35,508 bases of DNA from Ruminiclostridium sp. (lineage in GTDB: Bacteria > Bacillota > Clostridia > Oscillospirales > Ruminococcaceae). Shown here piece after piece: positions 1 to 7,523 of the stretch (position 1 is the stretch's first letter; the number at the start of each line of letters is the position of its first letter). The position numbers and the translations under genes were made by a program. The stretch is from assembly GCA_017635095.1 (NCBI GenBank), contig JAGBMA010000219.1, forward strand, positions 1 through 35,508, read 5' to 3'. The notes beneath the pieces are model-generated. The model did not search any database. It saw only the letters and a list, made by a program, of their open reading frames with translations, and was not told the DNA's origin.

Positions 1-30
1 AAAGTTTTTTTGGAAAGAGAGAGGGGTCGA

Positions 31-79
31 GGGGAGAGAGAAAAGCCTTTTTTTTCAAAAAAAGGTTTTCTCTCTCCCC
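31..79. other. Long purine/pyrimidine hairpin
   Basis: A near-perfect inverted repeat lies downstream of queH. The left arm (31-54) is purine-rich and ends in a run of T. The right arm (57-79) is its complement apart from one unpaired G at 45. The T and A runs meet at the centre, so this is not a standard terminator with a T tract after the stem. It may still stop transcripts arriving from queH (minus strand) or from outside the window. Nothing else is visible in the first 80 bases. Confidence 0.5.
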
Positions 80-82
80 CGC

Positions 83-221
83 GGGGCGTGGGGCAGAGCC
101 CCACACGCGCGTCCGCAGACGCGCCGAGGGTGCAGGGCAGAGCCCTGCCGGGGCGTGGGGCAGAGCCCCACACGCGCGTGAGCGCCGGACTAACGGGGCT
201 CACGCGCGTTCGCAGACGCGC
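83..221. repeat. Array of short perfect GC hairpins (site A)
   Basis: Five perfect short hairpins lie in a row. GTGGGGC-AGA-GCCCCAC occurs at 88-104 and again at 155-171. GCAGGGC-AGA-GCCCTGC is at 132-148. GCGCGT-six bases-ACGCGC is at 107-124 and 204-221. A 30-base block at 83-112 recurs exactly at 150-179. The last unit lies inside the queH frame and encodes part of its C-terminus. Related hairpin modules occur at 18291-18314, 27964-28045, 28142-28209 and 31635-31722. Confidence 0.8.
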
Positions 222-831
222 TGCGGGAGAAGACACAGCCGCAGTAGTTCTGACGGTAAAGACCGTACTGACGGGAAAGCTGAATGGAGCGCTTGTAGCC
301 TTCACGCTTCTTGAAATCCGAAAAAAGGTAGGGAATGCCGACACGTTCGGCTTCCTCGCCGCCTATCTCGTTGAGTTTCCGGGCATTTTTCAGCGGACTT
401 ATTGACAAGGTCGTGGTAAAATAGTCAAATCCGCCTGCTTTCGCCGCGTCCGCAGCTTCCGCAAGCCGCAGCCTGTAGCAGTGGAAACAGCGCTCGCCGC
501 CCTCCGGAGCGTCCTCAAAACCCCGGGCTGCCTCATAGAAACGCTCGGGATCATAAGCTCCTTCGCTGAATGAAACGGGGTAGCGGTGGGGCTGCTCATC
601 AAGAAGCCGTTTCAGCTCGTTCACACGCTTGTCGTATTCCGCCTTTTCCGAGATGTTAGGATTGTAAAAATGCGCTGTTATGCGGAAATGTTCCGTAAGA
701 TATTCGAGAACGTAGCTGCTGCAGGGTGCACAGCAGCAGTGCAGCAGGAGTGTGGGAACGGCGCCCTCCGCGTCAAGCTGACTGAGCTTGCGGTCAAGCT
801 CACGCTGGTAGTTCATATTCGCGCCGCTCAT
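190..831 (-). CDS. queH: Epoxyqueuosine reductase QueH
   Basis: A 213-residue protein of the QueH (former DUF208) family, which reduces epoxyqueuosine to queuosine in the wobble base of tRNAs. The family replaces the cobalamin enzyme QueG and binds a 4Fe-4S cluster and a second metal. Visible signatures are the N-terminal HCCCAPCSS motif, the central pair ERCFHCYRLRL and the C-terminal NYCGCVFS, which supply the conserved cysteines. ATG 831 overlaps the TGA of the upstream membrane protein gene by four bases, so translation is probably coupled; a second in-frame ATG (MNYQ) lies five codons in. The last dozen residues (about SRSASANAREPR) are encoded by the hairpin array of site A and probably are not part of the conserved fold. 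Confidence 0.9.
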   Translation of the reverse strand: MSGANMNYQRELDRKLSQLDAEGAVPTLLLHCCCAPCSSYVLEYLTEHFRITAHFYNPNISEKAEYDKRVNELKRLLDEQPHRYPVSFSEGAYDPERFYEAARGFEDAPEGGERCFHCYRLRLAEAADAAKAGGFDYFTTTLSISPLKNARKLNEIGGEEAERVGIPYLFSDFKKREGYKRSIQLSRQYGLYRQNYCGCVFSRSASANAREPR

Positions 832-1340
832 TTTGCAGCCCCGAGTTTCTGCGCGATAAGTTCACCGGTCTCGTCGGCGCTGCCGGAGAGGACCTTGTCC
901 TTGCCGAGTATCATGAGCTGATCTTCGCCGGCTTTGATGAAAAACGCGGTCTTTCCTTCGTACATCTCGGTAATGCTTTCCCAGCCTATTATACGCACGG
1001 GTCTGTTGTCGTGGACTATCGTTATGCTGCTGTCTCCGACGGAACATACAAGTCCTGTATGTTTTCCGTAAGCCTCCATGAGCTTCGCGGCAGTTGAGCG
1101 AACGAGCATCGTGATGAATATTATAACTCCGGCACCCATTACAACTGCACAGATGGTGACTATGAGCATCATGGCGTTCTGAGTCATCACATACCCGATT
1201 ATTCCTATGAATATCATCGCGGTTATAAGGGCTGCACAGAATATTGACGGAAGCGCCTTTCTGAGCGTTGTTCCGGTTAATGCATTCTTTACATATTCGC
1301 GGGCGCTTGCCTCGCTGCATCTCATATCAAAATCTGTCAT
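828..1340 (-). CDS. YcxB-like membrane protein
   Basis: A 170-residue protein with a charged N-terminus, two adjacent hydrophobic segments at about residues 30-52 and 57-80, and a soluble C-terminal half. That half (WESITEMYEGKTAFFIK onward) resembles the YcxB-like/PH-like domain of small Firmicute membrane proteins of unknown role. It is the middle gene of a three-gene minus-strand operon and overlaps both neighbours by the ATGA arrangement. The family assignment is by eye and tentative. No catalytic residues are apparent. Confidence 0.6.
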   Translation of the reverse strand: MTDFDMRCSEASAREYVKNALTGTTLRKALPSIFCAALITAMIFIGIIGYVMTQNAMMLIVTICAVVMGAGVIIFITMLVRSTAAKLMEAYGKHTGLVCSVGDSSITIVHDNRPVRIIGWESITEMYEGKTAFFIKAGEDQLMILGKDKVLSGSADETGELIAQKLGAAK

Positions 1341-1945
1341 ACTATCCTCCCTACGATCTCAAACACGGGGCCTTTCTGCCACAGAAACGTGGAAAGCGCT
1401 ATCTGTATGCATTCCCCCTGACCTATCACGAAATCCGCCGGCCTCATCTTAGGCAGTCCGTAATTGGCGCAAAGGTTCATGATAACGCCGCCGTGAGTTA
1501 TCATTGCCGCACGGGTGACCTGCTCGTGCATCATGTCCTTGAAAACCTCCTCAAGACCGTCGAGACAGCGGAGAGTGAATTCCTCCATAGTCTCACCGCC
1601 CGGAGCTTTTGCATCAAATCCGCCCTTTATCCACTCAAGATATTCCGGCAGATCTTCAAGCTCGTCCTGGGTCTTTCCCTCAAACTCGCCGAAGTCACAT
1701 TCCGCAATGTTGTCGATCTGCTTTACATAACGGTCGGGGTAGATTATATCGGCTGTTTCGAGACAGCGTTTCAGCGGGCTCGAATAGACTTTCTGAACAT
1801 CGGGGTAAAGGTGGTCGTGTGCATATCGCGAGATCGCGTAAAATCCCTCATCACACAGCGGCAGATCGGTAAGTCCGATGTATTTTCCGTCCAGGTTACC
1901 CTGCGTTATCCCGTGCCTTATCAGATAGAGTGTATAATTTTTCAT
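1337..1945 (-). CDS. Histidine phosphatase family protein (phosphoglycerate-mutase-like)
   Basis: A 202-residue histidine phosphatase superfamily member. The phosphate-binding RHG motif is at the N-terminus (LIRHGITQGN), where His is the phospho-acceptor. Further family marks are SSPLKRCLETADI, the acid residue region CDFGEFEG, and the second catalytic His in ITHGGVI. The length is typical of the PhoE/CobC-like branch; the substrate cannot be read from sequence. Its place beside queH does not by itself imply a tRNA role. It is the first gene of the operon: ATG 1945 follows AAAGGAAATAAGC, and a promoter lies just upstream (1983-2011). Confidence 0.85.
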   Translation of the reverse strand: MKNYTLYLIRHGITQGNLDGKYIGLTDLPLCDEGFYAISRYAHDHLYPDVQKVYSSPLKRCLETADIIYPDRYVKQIDNIAECDFGEFEGKTQDELEDLPEYLEWIKGGFDAKAPGGETMEEFTLRCLDGLEEVFKDMMHEQVTRAAMITHGGVIMNLCANYGLPKMRPADFVIGQGECIQIALSTFLWQKGPVFEIVGRIV

Positions 1946-1982
1946 GCTTATTTCCTTTGTAAATAATATTAGTTAGATTAAC

Positions 1983-2011
1983 ATTATAACTGATATGCTA
2001 AATATACTTAA
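1983..2011 (-). promoter_or_regulatory. Promoter of phosphatase-YcxB-queH operon
   Basis: On the minus strand a perfect -10 TATAAT (1988 to 1983) sits 17 bases from a weak -35 TTAAGT (2011 to 2006). It lies about 40 bases upstream of the phosphatase start. Confidence 0.55.
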
Positions 2012-2051
2012 AACAATGAACAAAAAAAGATTTTTTTGTCGAAAATGCCAC

Positions 2052-2080
2052 TTTACAATCAGTTGAATTCATATTATAAT
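2052..2080 (+). promoter_or_regulatory. Promoter of XRE regulator
   Basis: TTTACA (2052-2057), 17 bases, TATAAT (2075-2080): 11 of 12 matches to the sigma-A consensus. It is divergent from the phosphatase promoter. Between them lies an A/T palindrome (2020-2039, nine-base arms around GA), a possible operator. Confidence 0.75.
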
Positions 2081-2156
2081 ATATGTACGTAATGCTCTGC
2101 ATTTTAAGGTGCGGCGCATATTTTGTACAATCAGATGCCGGAAAGGTTATGAAGTA

Positions 2157-2822
2157 ATGAATGCAGATTTTCCGAGAATACTCGCTTTACTCAGAAAAGA
2201 GCGACATATAAGCCAGAAAGCCGCAGCCGCCGATCTCGGCGTTGCCCAGGCTCTTCTTTCGCACTATGAAAAAGGGAAGCGTGAACCCGGCCTCGATTTC
2301 CTCGTGCGTGTTGCCGACTACTATAACGTATCTACGGACTATCTCCTCGGTCGTTCTGCTGTGACCTCCGGCGGTATCATTACGGAACAGGATATCCCCG
2401 ATACCGATGTCCCGACAAAGGCGAAGGTCGGTGCAAATATCACCATAACTCTTTCTAAAAAACTCGCTATGAACAGCATCGACATAATCTACGGCATTCT
2501 CGGCCGTATAGGCGATTCGAGGATCACCGGCGCTGTCACATCTGTGATCAACCTCACGATCTACAAGGTGTTCAGGCTCATTTTCCGCGCCAATAAGTCC
2601 AATACACAGACTATGTTCGAAATACCGGACATTCGTTCCTGCCATATCGCCGATGCGGGTATCCATATTTCGGAGGCCGAGCTTGCGTCTATAGTCAGGG
2701 ATTCCGACGGCGGCGGCTCGGAAATATCCACAGTTGTGATAGAGAGCGAGTATCCGAAACAGTCTCCCGCGCTCCTCAGCCTTATCAAGAGCAGCGAAGC
2801 GCAGCTTAAAAAACTTATGTGA
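2157..2822 (+). CDS. XRE-family transcriptional regulator
   Basis: A 221-residue protein. The first 65 residues form a Cro/CI-type helix-turn-helix: LLRKERHISQKAAAADLG then AQALLSHYEKGKREPG, followed by the FLVRVADYYNVSTDYLLG helix typical of this class. The remaining 150 residues (starting near TSGGIITEQD) match no domain I recognise and may sense a ligand or mediate oligomerisation. The frame is open 48 bases further upstream to a GTG, but GGAAAGG at 2140-2146 is correctly spaced for ATG 2157, which begins directly at the HTH. The gene is monocistronic, with its own promoter and a strong terminator, and is divergent from the queH operon. Its target is unknown. Confidence 0.8.
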   Translation: MNADFPRILALLRKERHISQKAAAADLGVAQALLSHYEKGKREPGLDFLVRVADYYNVSTDYLLGRSAVTSGGIITEQDIPDTDVPTKAKVGANITITLSKKLAMNSIDIIYGILGRIGDSRITGAVTSVINLTIYKVFRLIFRANKSNTQTMFEIPDIRSCHIADAGIHISEAELASIVRDSDGGGSEISTVVIESEYPKQSPALLSLIKSSEAQLKKLM

Positions 2823-2848
2823 TCGTACCGGGAATATCCGGTAATGTG

Positions 2849-2888
2849 GCGTATCAGCGCAGTTTCCTGCGCTGATACGCTTATTTTA
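2849..2888 (+). terminator. Rho-independent terminator
   Basis: A perfect 14-bp stem (2849-2862 with 2867-2880) with loop TTTC is followed by TTATTTTA. It ends the XRE regulator transcript. The T tract overlaps the stop codon of the convergent glycosyltransferase, so the site may serve both directions. Confidence 0.9.
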
Positions 2889-4007
2889 TTTCATGCTGTC
2901 ATAAACCATGGTGTAAAAGTCGTCCCACATTTTAACAACGTGTTCCTTTGAATAGAACTTGTTGCCGCGCTTCGACGCTTCAACGCCTGCATTGTAGTGA
3001 TCCGGGTCGTCGCGGAGCTTCACGAGCTCATTGATAAATCCGTCAACGGAAGTCTCGCGGTAGTAGAAGTCGAAAAGAATGTCGTTGTATATCTCAAGGT
3101 CGCGGAGCAGTATCGGAACGTTTGCACACATAGCTTCAAGTATCGTCATGGGGAAGAGCTCCTCAAAGGACGGCAGGAACATAACATCGCCTATGTTGTA
3201 GATCTCGTTCATGTCGTCACGGGGGATCATTCCGAGAAGCTTCAGATTTGCGGGCGGATCTTCCTTTACTTTCTGTATCTCCTTATAGCCGTCGGTTATT
3301 GCGCCGAAGGAGAAATCTCCCGCCCATGCGAACACCATGTCCGGACGCCTTTTTGCAATTTCAAGGAAGTCGAAAAATCCCTTGCGCACCTGAAGCTGAC
3401 CCGCGCAGACTGCAACGAAAGCGTCCCGGGGGATACCGTACTTGTCGCGTAGCTCCATTTTCTTGTCATAGGGCAGGGGGTGGAACTTGTCGCTCGAAAC
3501 ATAGTTGGGTATGTATGTCACACGCTCACGGGGAATGCCGTAGTGTTCGAGCCTGCCGATGAAGTAGGGGTTCACGGTCACGAGGTAATCCATGCTGTCA
3601 TAGAATCGTATCATGTACCAGTAGAACAGTTTCTTCGCTATCTTCGGCAGGTTAAGGCTCGTTTCCACCGTCTCGGGCAGCATATGAACATATCCCACCG
3701 ATCTTCCTCTTGCGCAGGCGATCGGCCTCAGCAGGAAGTATGTCGGATTTATCGTGTGGTAGTGGGTTATGTCAGCCATGATGTGGGCATTTTCCGTGAC
3801 CTCGTACTTATCGCCGAGATCTTCCTTTATGAGCCGCACCTGTTCGAGGTACGCAGAGCCAACGCCCTGTCCGGGAACGGAAGTAGCCTGGGATTTCATG
3901 TTGACGGTGATTTTGTCTGACTTCTTTGTTCTGCGGGAATAGATGAAGTATGCTCCCGCACACGCTGCGGCAAGTATGGCCGCTGCTGCAAGTATCTTCT
4001 TGTTCAT
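2886..4007 (-). CDS. Membrane-anchored GT4 glycosyltransferase
   Basis: A 373-residue GT-B fold glycosyltransferase of family 4. An N-terminal hydrophobic helix (residues 4-22) precedes a basic stretch, so it probably sits on the inner face of the membrane with the catalytic part in the cytoplasm. The N-terminal acceptor domain includes ADITHYHTINPTYF. The C-terminal donor domain begins near PLPYDKKMELRDKYGIP and carries the GT4 signature FEELFPMTILEAMCANVP, whose Glu residues contact the nucleotide sugar. Related enzymes glycosylate lipids or cell-wall polymers; the substrate here is unknown. ATG 4007 follows AAAGGAGCGGCT. It lies 83 bases after the oxidoreductase operon and may be partly read from it. 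Confidence 0.8.
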   Translation of the reverse strand: MNKKILAAAAILAAACAGAYFIYSRRTKKSDKITVNMKSQATSVPGQGVGSAYLEQVRLIKEDLGDKYEVTENAHIMADITHYHTINPTYFLLRPIACARGRSVGYVHMLPETVETSLNLPKIAKKLFYWYMIRFYDSMDYLVTVNPYFIGRLEHYGIPRERVTYIPNYVSSDKFHPLPYDKKMELRDKYGIPRDAFVAVCAGQLQVRKGFFDFLEIAKRRPDMVFAWAGDFSFGAITDGYKEIQKVKEDPPANLKLLGMIPRDDMNEIYNIGDVMFLPSFEELFPMTILEAMCANVPILLRDLEIYNDILFDFYYRETSVDGFINELVKLRDDPDHYNAGVEASKRGNKFYSKEHVVKMWDDFYTMVYDSMK

Positions 4008-4047
4008 AGCCGCTCCTTTACTGCACGATCATGGATCGGTAATAAGC

Positions 4048-4081
4048 GGAGCGCATAGGTGCAAACGCGCCCGTGCGCTCC
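4048..4081 (-). terminator. Weak hairpin between vor operon and GT4
   Basis: An 8-bp stem (GGAGCGCA with TGCGCTCC, arms 4048-4055 and 4074-4081) is followed on the minus strand by GCTTATTA. The T tract is poor, so this may be only a partial terminator. Confidence 0.3.
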
Positions 4082-4090
4082 TGTTCGTAT

Positions 4091-4627
4091 TTAACCTTCG
4101 TAGTCCATTCCGAGCCTGAGAGCCTTCATGTTGGACTCAAGCTTGTCTGCCTTTTTGGGCGGAATGCACTTCTTCATTGCTTTCTCGATGACAGCTTCAT
4201 CGGTAAGACCGATCTCTTTGAGAAGCTTTCCTGCGAGAATGATATTTGCCATTCCCTTTAAGCCGTTCTCGTTTGCAAGACCGGTAGCGGGAACGTAGAA
4301 GCACTTGATATCGGTGCGGTCGGAAGTACCCTCAACGAGAGTGCTGTCGATAAACGCCATACCGTCCGGCTTCACAGCGCCGATGAACTTGTCGAAGGAC
4401 GGTGTGTTCATGACGAGGAGCTGTGTGGGGTTAAGGATAAGGGGCGAGCCTATGGGAAGATCGCTTACCGTTACCGAGCAGTTGCAGGTACCGCCGCGCA
4501 TCTCGGGTCCGTAGGACGGGAGCCACGAAACTTCCTTGCCTGCGTAAAGACCCACATAAGCTAAGAGCTTGCCTGCGAAGAGGATACCCTGTCCGCCGAA
4601 GCCTGCAAGTAAAAATTCGTTAGTCAT
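4091..4627 (-). CDS. 2-oxoacid:ferredoxin oxidoreductase, gamma subunit
   Basis: A 178-residue gamma subunit of the 2-oxoacid:acceptor oxidoreductase family, with the hallmark GFGGQGILFAGKLLA near the N-terminus and GPEMRGGTCNCSV in the middle. With alpha, beta and delta it converts a 2-oxoacid plus CoA to acyl-CoA, CO2 and reduced ferredoxin. The frame extends to a GTG at 4636, but AGGAGG of the ribosome binding site is immediately next to that codon and correctly spaced (8 bases) for ATG 4627, so MTNEF is taken as the start. It follows the beta subunit stop by one base. It is the last gene of the four-subunit operon. Confidence 0.88.
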   Translation of the reverse strand: MTNEFLLAGFGGQGILFAGKLLAYVGLYAGKEVSWLPSYGPEMRGGTCNCSVTVSDLPIGSPLILNPTQLLVMNTPSFDKFIGAVKPDGMAFIDSTLVEGTSDRTDIKCFYVPATGLANENGLKGMANIILAGKLLKEIGLTDEAVIEKAMKKCIPPKKADKLESNMKALRLGMDYEG

Positions 4628-4628
4628 C

Positions 4629-5384
4629 TTACGCACCCTCCTTGTTTCTTACGGGCGCATCTTTGTACACGCCAAGCGGATAGTACGGGATCATGTCGTT
4701 CTTCAGTCTCTCGATAGCCTGTACCGGAGTAAGTCCCCAGTTTGTCGGGCAGGTGGAGAGAACTTCGATGATCGAAAATCCCTGCTTCTTCTGCTGGTAC
4801 TCAAAGCCCTTCTTTATTGCAGCCTTAGCCTTGCGGATATTCGCGGGGTCGATGACGGTAACGCGCTCTGCGAGAGCAACGCCGTCGAGCTGGGACAGCA
4901 TCTCGCACATCTTTACGGGGAAGCCCTCGATATCGGTGTTTCTGCCGTAGGGAGTGGTCTGTGTGATCTGACCCGGGAGAGTCGTCGGAGCCATCTGACC
5001 GCCGGTCATGCCGTAGGTGGTGTTGTTGATGAAGATAACGGTGATGTTCTCACCGCGGGTAGCTGCGTGGACCGTTTCAGCGGTACCGATAGCTGCGAGG
5101 TCGCCGTCGCCCTGGTAAGTGAAAACGAACTTATCGGGGTTTGCGCGCTTAACGCCGGTAGCCACTGCGGGAGCGCGTCCGTGGGAAGCCTCCATCATAT
5201 CGCAGTTGAAATAGTCATAAGCCATAACGGAGCAGCCTACCGGGCATACTCCTATAGTATCGCCCTCTATGTTCATCTCGTCGATAACTTCCGCAACGAG
5301 GCGGTGTACTATGCCGTGGGTGCAGCCCGGGCAGTAGTGCAGATATACGTCGGTGAGGGCGTGAGGTCTCTTGAAATCAGGCAT
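4629..5384 (-). CDS. 2-oxoacid:ferredoxin oxidoreductase, beta subunit (TPP-binding)
   Basis: A 251-residue catalytic beta subunit. It has the CPGC motif (YCPGCTHGIVHRLV) and the thiamine diphosphate/Mg2+ motif: GDGDLAAIG followed some 25 residues later by NNTTYGMTGGQ. The later VTVIDPANIRKAKAAI and FSIIEVLSTCPTNWG segments are typical of the KorB/VorB-partner branch. ATG 5384 overlaps the alpha TGA by one base (TGATG), with GGGAGG upstream. The gene order delta-alpha-beta-gamma and the subunit sizes match 2-oxoisovalerate (Vor) or 2-oxoglutarate (Kor) enzymes rather than the single-chain pyruvate:ferredoxin oxidoreductase. Confidence 0.9.
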   Translation of the reverse strand: MPDFKRPHALTDVYLHYCPGCTHGIVHRLVAEVIDEMNIEGDTIGVCPVGCSVMAYDYFNCDMMEASHGRAPAVATGVKRANPDKFVFTYQGDGDLAAIGTAETVHAATRGENITVIFINNTTYGMTGGQMAPTTLPGQITQTTPYGRNTDIEGFPVKMCEMLSQLDGVALAERVTVIDPANIRKAKAAIKKGFEYQQKKQGFSIIEVLSTCPTNWGLTPVQAIERLKNDMIPYYPLGVYKDAPVRNKEGA

Positions 5385-6451
5385 CAGTCATTACCTCCCA
5401 TTTCCTTTATCTTTGCGAGTATCTCTGCCGGAGCGGGGATAACGCCGCCTGTTCTTCCGAAGAACTCAACAGGCTTAGAGCAGTTTATAGCGAGCTTAAC
5501 ATCATCGACCATCTGTCCCATGGACATCTCGACAACGAGCACCTTCTTTGCATTCTTTACGGCAGCATTGATCTCGTTCACGGGGAACGGATACAGCGTA
5601 ACGGGTCTGAACGCACCGGCCTTTATACCCTGCTTTCTCGCCTCGTCAACAGCCGACTTTGCAAGTCTCGCGGTGGAGCCGTAAGCAACAACGACGATAT
5701 CCGCGTCGTCACAGTAATCGGCAACAGCCTTTGTCTCGGTCTTTTCGATCTCCGCATATCTCTGATAACGGTCTCTTATCGTCTGCTCAAGCTCGGGAGC
5801 CTGCAGATAAAGGGAGTTGATGATGTTGTGCTTTCTCTTGTTTCCGTGACCGTTTGCAGCCCACGGCTTGTTCGACGCATCGGACATAACGATCTCCGCG
5901 TCGTCGAATGCAACAGGCTCCATCATCTGACCGAGAAGTCCGTCTGCGAGTACGACTGCGGGCATTCTGTACTTGTCCGCGAGATCAAAAGCGCGAGTTA
6001 CGCAGTCTGCCATTTCCTGAACGGTTGAAGGAGCAAGTACGATGATATGATAGTCGCCGTGACCCACGCCCTTGGTGATCTGGTAGTAGTCCGCCTGGGA
6101 GGGCTGGATACCGCCGAGTCCCGGACCTCCGCGCATTACGTCGATGATAACGCAGGGAAGATCTGCGCCCGCGATATAGGAGATACCCTCGGATTTAAGG
6201 GAGATTCCGGGAGAGGAGGAAGATGTCATGCATCTTATACCCGAGCCGGCACATCCGTAAACCATGTTGATAGCGGCTACTTCGCTCTCGGCCTGCAGGA
6301 ACACGCCGCCGACCTTGGGCATTCTCTTCGAGAGGTACGCCGCGATCTCGGTCTGAGGAGTTATCGGGTAGCCGAAGAAGCATTTGCAGCCTGCTCTGAG
6401 AGCGGCTTCGGCAAGAGCTTCGTTACCTTTCATCAAGCTTTTCTCTGCCAT
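5384..6451 (-). CDS. vorB: 2-oxoacid:ferredoxin oxidoreductase, alpha subunit (VorB-like)
   Basis: A 355-residue alpha subunit, about the usual length. Characteristic stretches are MKGNEALAEAALRAGCKCFF, FGYPITPQTEIAAYL, LQAESEVAAINMVYGCAGSG and RGGPGLGGIQPSQADY. This pattern is usually annotated in clostridia as 3-methyl-2-oxobutanoate dehydrogenase subunit VorB, acting in branched-chain amino acid fermentation or, in reverse, in synthesis from branched acyl-CoA. A 2-oxoglutarate substrate cannot be excluded from sequence. ATG 6451 is overlapped by the delta TAA (TAATG), with AGGAGG upstream. Expression should be coupled across all four genes. Confidence 0.88.
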   Translation of the reverse strand: MAEKSLMKGNEALAEAALRAGCKCFFGYPITPQTEIAAYLSKRMPKVGGVFLQAESEVAAINMVYGCAGSGIRCMTSSSSPGISLKSEGISYIAGADLPCVIIDVMRGGPGLGGIQPSQADYYQITKGVGHGDYHIIVLAPSTVQEMADCVTRAFDLADKYRMPAVVLADGLLGQMMEPVAFDDAEIVMSDASNKPWAANGHGNKRKHNIINSLYLQAPELEQTIRDRYQRYAEIEKTETKAVADYCDDADIVVVAYGSTARLAKSAVDEARKQGIKAGAFRPVTLYPFPVNEINAAVKNAKKVLVVEMSMGQMVDDVKLAINCSKPVEFFGRTGGVIPAPAEILAKIKEMGGND

Positions 6452-6666
6452 TACTTCTTACCTCCTGTTACTGTGATAGCGCAGTCCGGGCACATCATAG
6501 CGCACATTGCGCAGGCGATGCAAGCATCGTCATCGGTGCAGTGAGCCGTGTAGTAGCCCTTCTTGTTCAGCTTTTCCTGTTGGATCTCGACTATCTTCTT
6601 CGGACAGGCTGTCACACACAGCCCGCAGCCCTTGCAGCGGTCGAATTCAACTTCCATTTTTGCCAT
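6451..6666 (-). CDS. 2-oxoacid:ferredoxin oxidoreductase, delta subunit (2x 4Fe-4S)
   Basis: A 71-residue ferredoxin-like subunit with two 4Fe-4S binding motifs, CKGCGLCVTACPKK and CIACAMCAMMCPD, separated by about 27 residues. It passes electrons from the TPP site to external ferredoxin. It is the first gene of the operon, preceded by AAAGGATGG. I could not identify a convincing sigma-A promoter in the 186 bases between it and the upstream ATPase gene, so it may be read from further upstream or from a non-consensus promoter. Confidence 0.92.
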   Translation of the reverse strand: MAKMEVEFDRCKGCGLCVTACPKKIVEIQQEKLNKKGYYTAHCTDDDACIACAMCAMMCPDCAITVTGGKK

Positions 6667-6852
6667 TCAAGACCATCCTTTCTTTATATCCCACAGCCTG
6701 AAAGCCGCGCCGTCAGCACGGCCGCAGAGGAACGCAGTCCCTCTGAGATTCTCCGCGGACCCTCGGAAAGAGCCCGGTTTTAAATCAAAATATGGCTGAG
6801 CATTTACTTTGTCTGTGCATTTCCCGTCGTGATCTGCATTCCGGCGTGCTTA

Positions 6853-7509
6853 TCACTCCCACAGATTGTGGACATACCGCTTTACTGTGCAGGGTGACGG
6901 CGCTTCGGCGGGCATAGCCCCCTCCACCGCGCAGGTCGCCGCTATGGGAAGCCCCGTGAGCTTTGACACCTCTTCTGCGAAACCGAGGGACGAGCGCACA
7001 GTGTCGGCTGTCGTCTCCGCGCCGAGGGAAGAATTGTTCACAAGTCCCGTGTGACGCAGCCCGGAGGACTGTTCTATCTCAAGCATCACCTGCGCTGCGT
7101 CCGCGGGCTCTTTTGTGAGATAGCGGAACTTGTTTATGACGTAAAGCATCTGCTTGTCCGCGAACCCGCTTATAAGCGGCGCATAGCGTCCGAGCGCCTT
7201 TGCGCCCTCATCGTCTCCGCCCACATCTATCACAACATATCCTCCGTCCGCAAGAATGCTTTCAAGAGGAATGTTGAGCGAGGGTATATCGAGGTTCGTG
7301 TTGGCATAGACCGGCGCGAAAAGCTCTATCCCCTTGCTTCTGAACATATCACCGAAATCTGCGGTGCGGAAGTAGGGGTTGACGATATCGAGGTCGATGA
7401 CGGTGCATTTCCCGCCTTTTGCCGCAATACCGAGTGCAGCGTTGACCGAGAAGTTCGTTTTGCCGGAGCCGTAATGCCCGGTAACTACGGTAAGTTTAGA
7501 AAGTTCCAA
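6853..7509 (-). CDS. P-loop ATP-binding protein (SIMIBI/CobQ-MinD-like)
   Basis: A 218-residue protein starting almost directly with a Walker A loop (VVTGHYGSGKTNFSVNAALG). Downstream are CTVIDLDIVNPYFRTADF and YVVIDVGGDDEGAKALGRY, equivalent to the switch and Walker B regions of SIMIBI ATPases. Residues that would contact a partner are not diagnostic, so the function is unknown. The start is TTG at 7509, with GGGAG about eight bases upstream; no ATG fits. It follows the zinc-ribbon protein by 14 bases and is probably co-transcribed. An oxidoreductase-maturation role is conceivable from position but is speculation. Confidence 0.7.
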   Translation of the reverse strand: MELSKLTVVTGHYGSGKTNFSVNAALGIAAKGGKCTVIDLDIVNPYFRTADFGDMFRSKGIELFAPVYANTNLDIPSLNIPLESILADGGYVVIDVGGDDEGAKALGRYAPLISGFADKQMLYVINKFRYLTKEPADAAQVMLEIEQSSGLRHTGLVNNSSLGAETTADTVRSSLGFAEEVSKLTGLPIAATCAVEGAMPAEAPSPCTVKRYVHNLWE

Positions 7510-7523
7510 TCCACACTCTCCCG

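Noticed and set aside
83-221. CRISPR array
   Set aside because: The repeats are palindromic, of unequal spacing, with no unique spacers and no cas genes.
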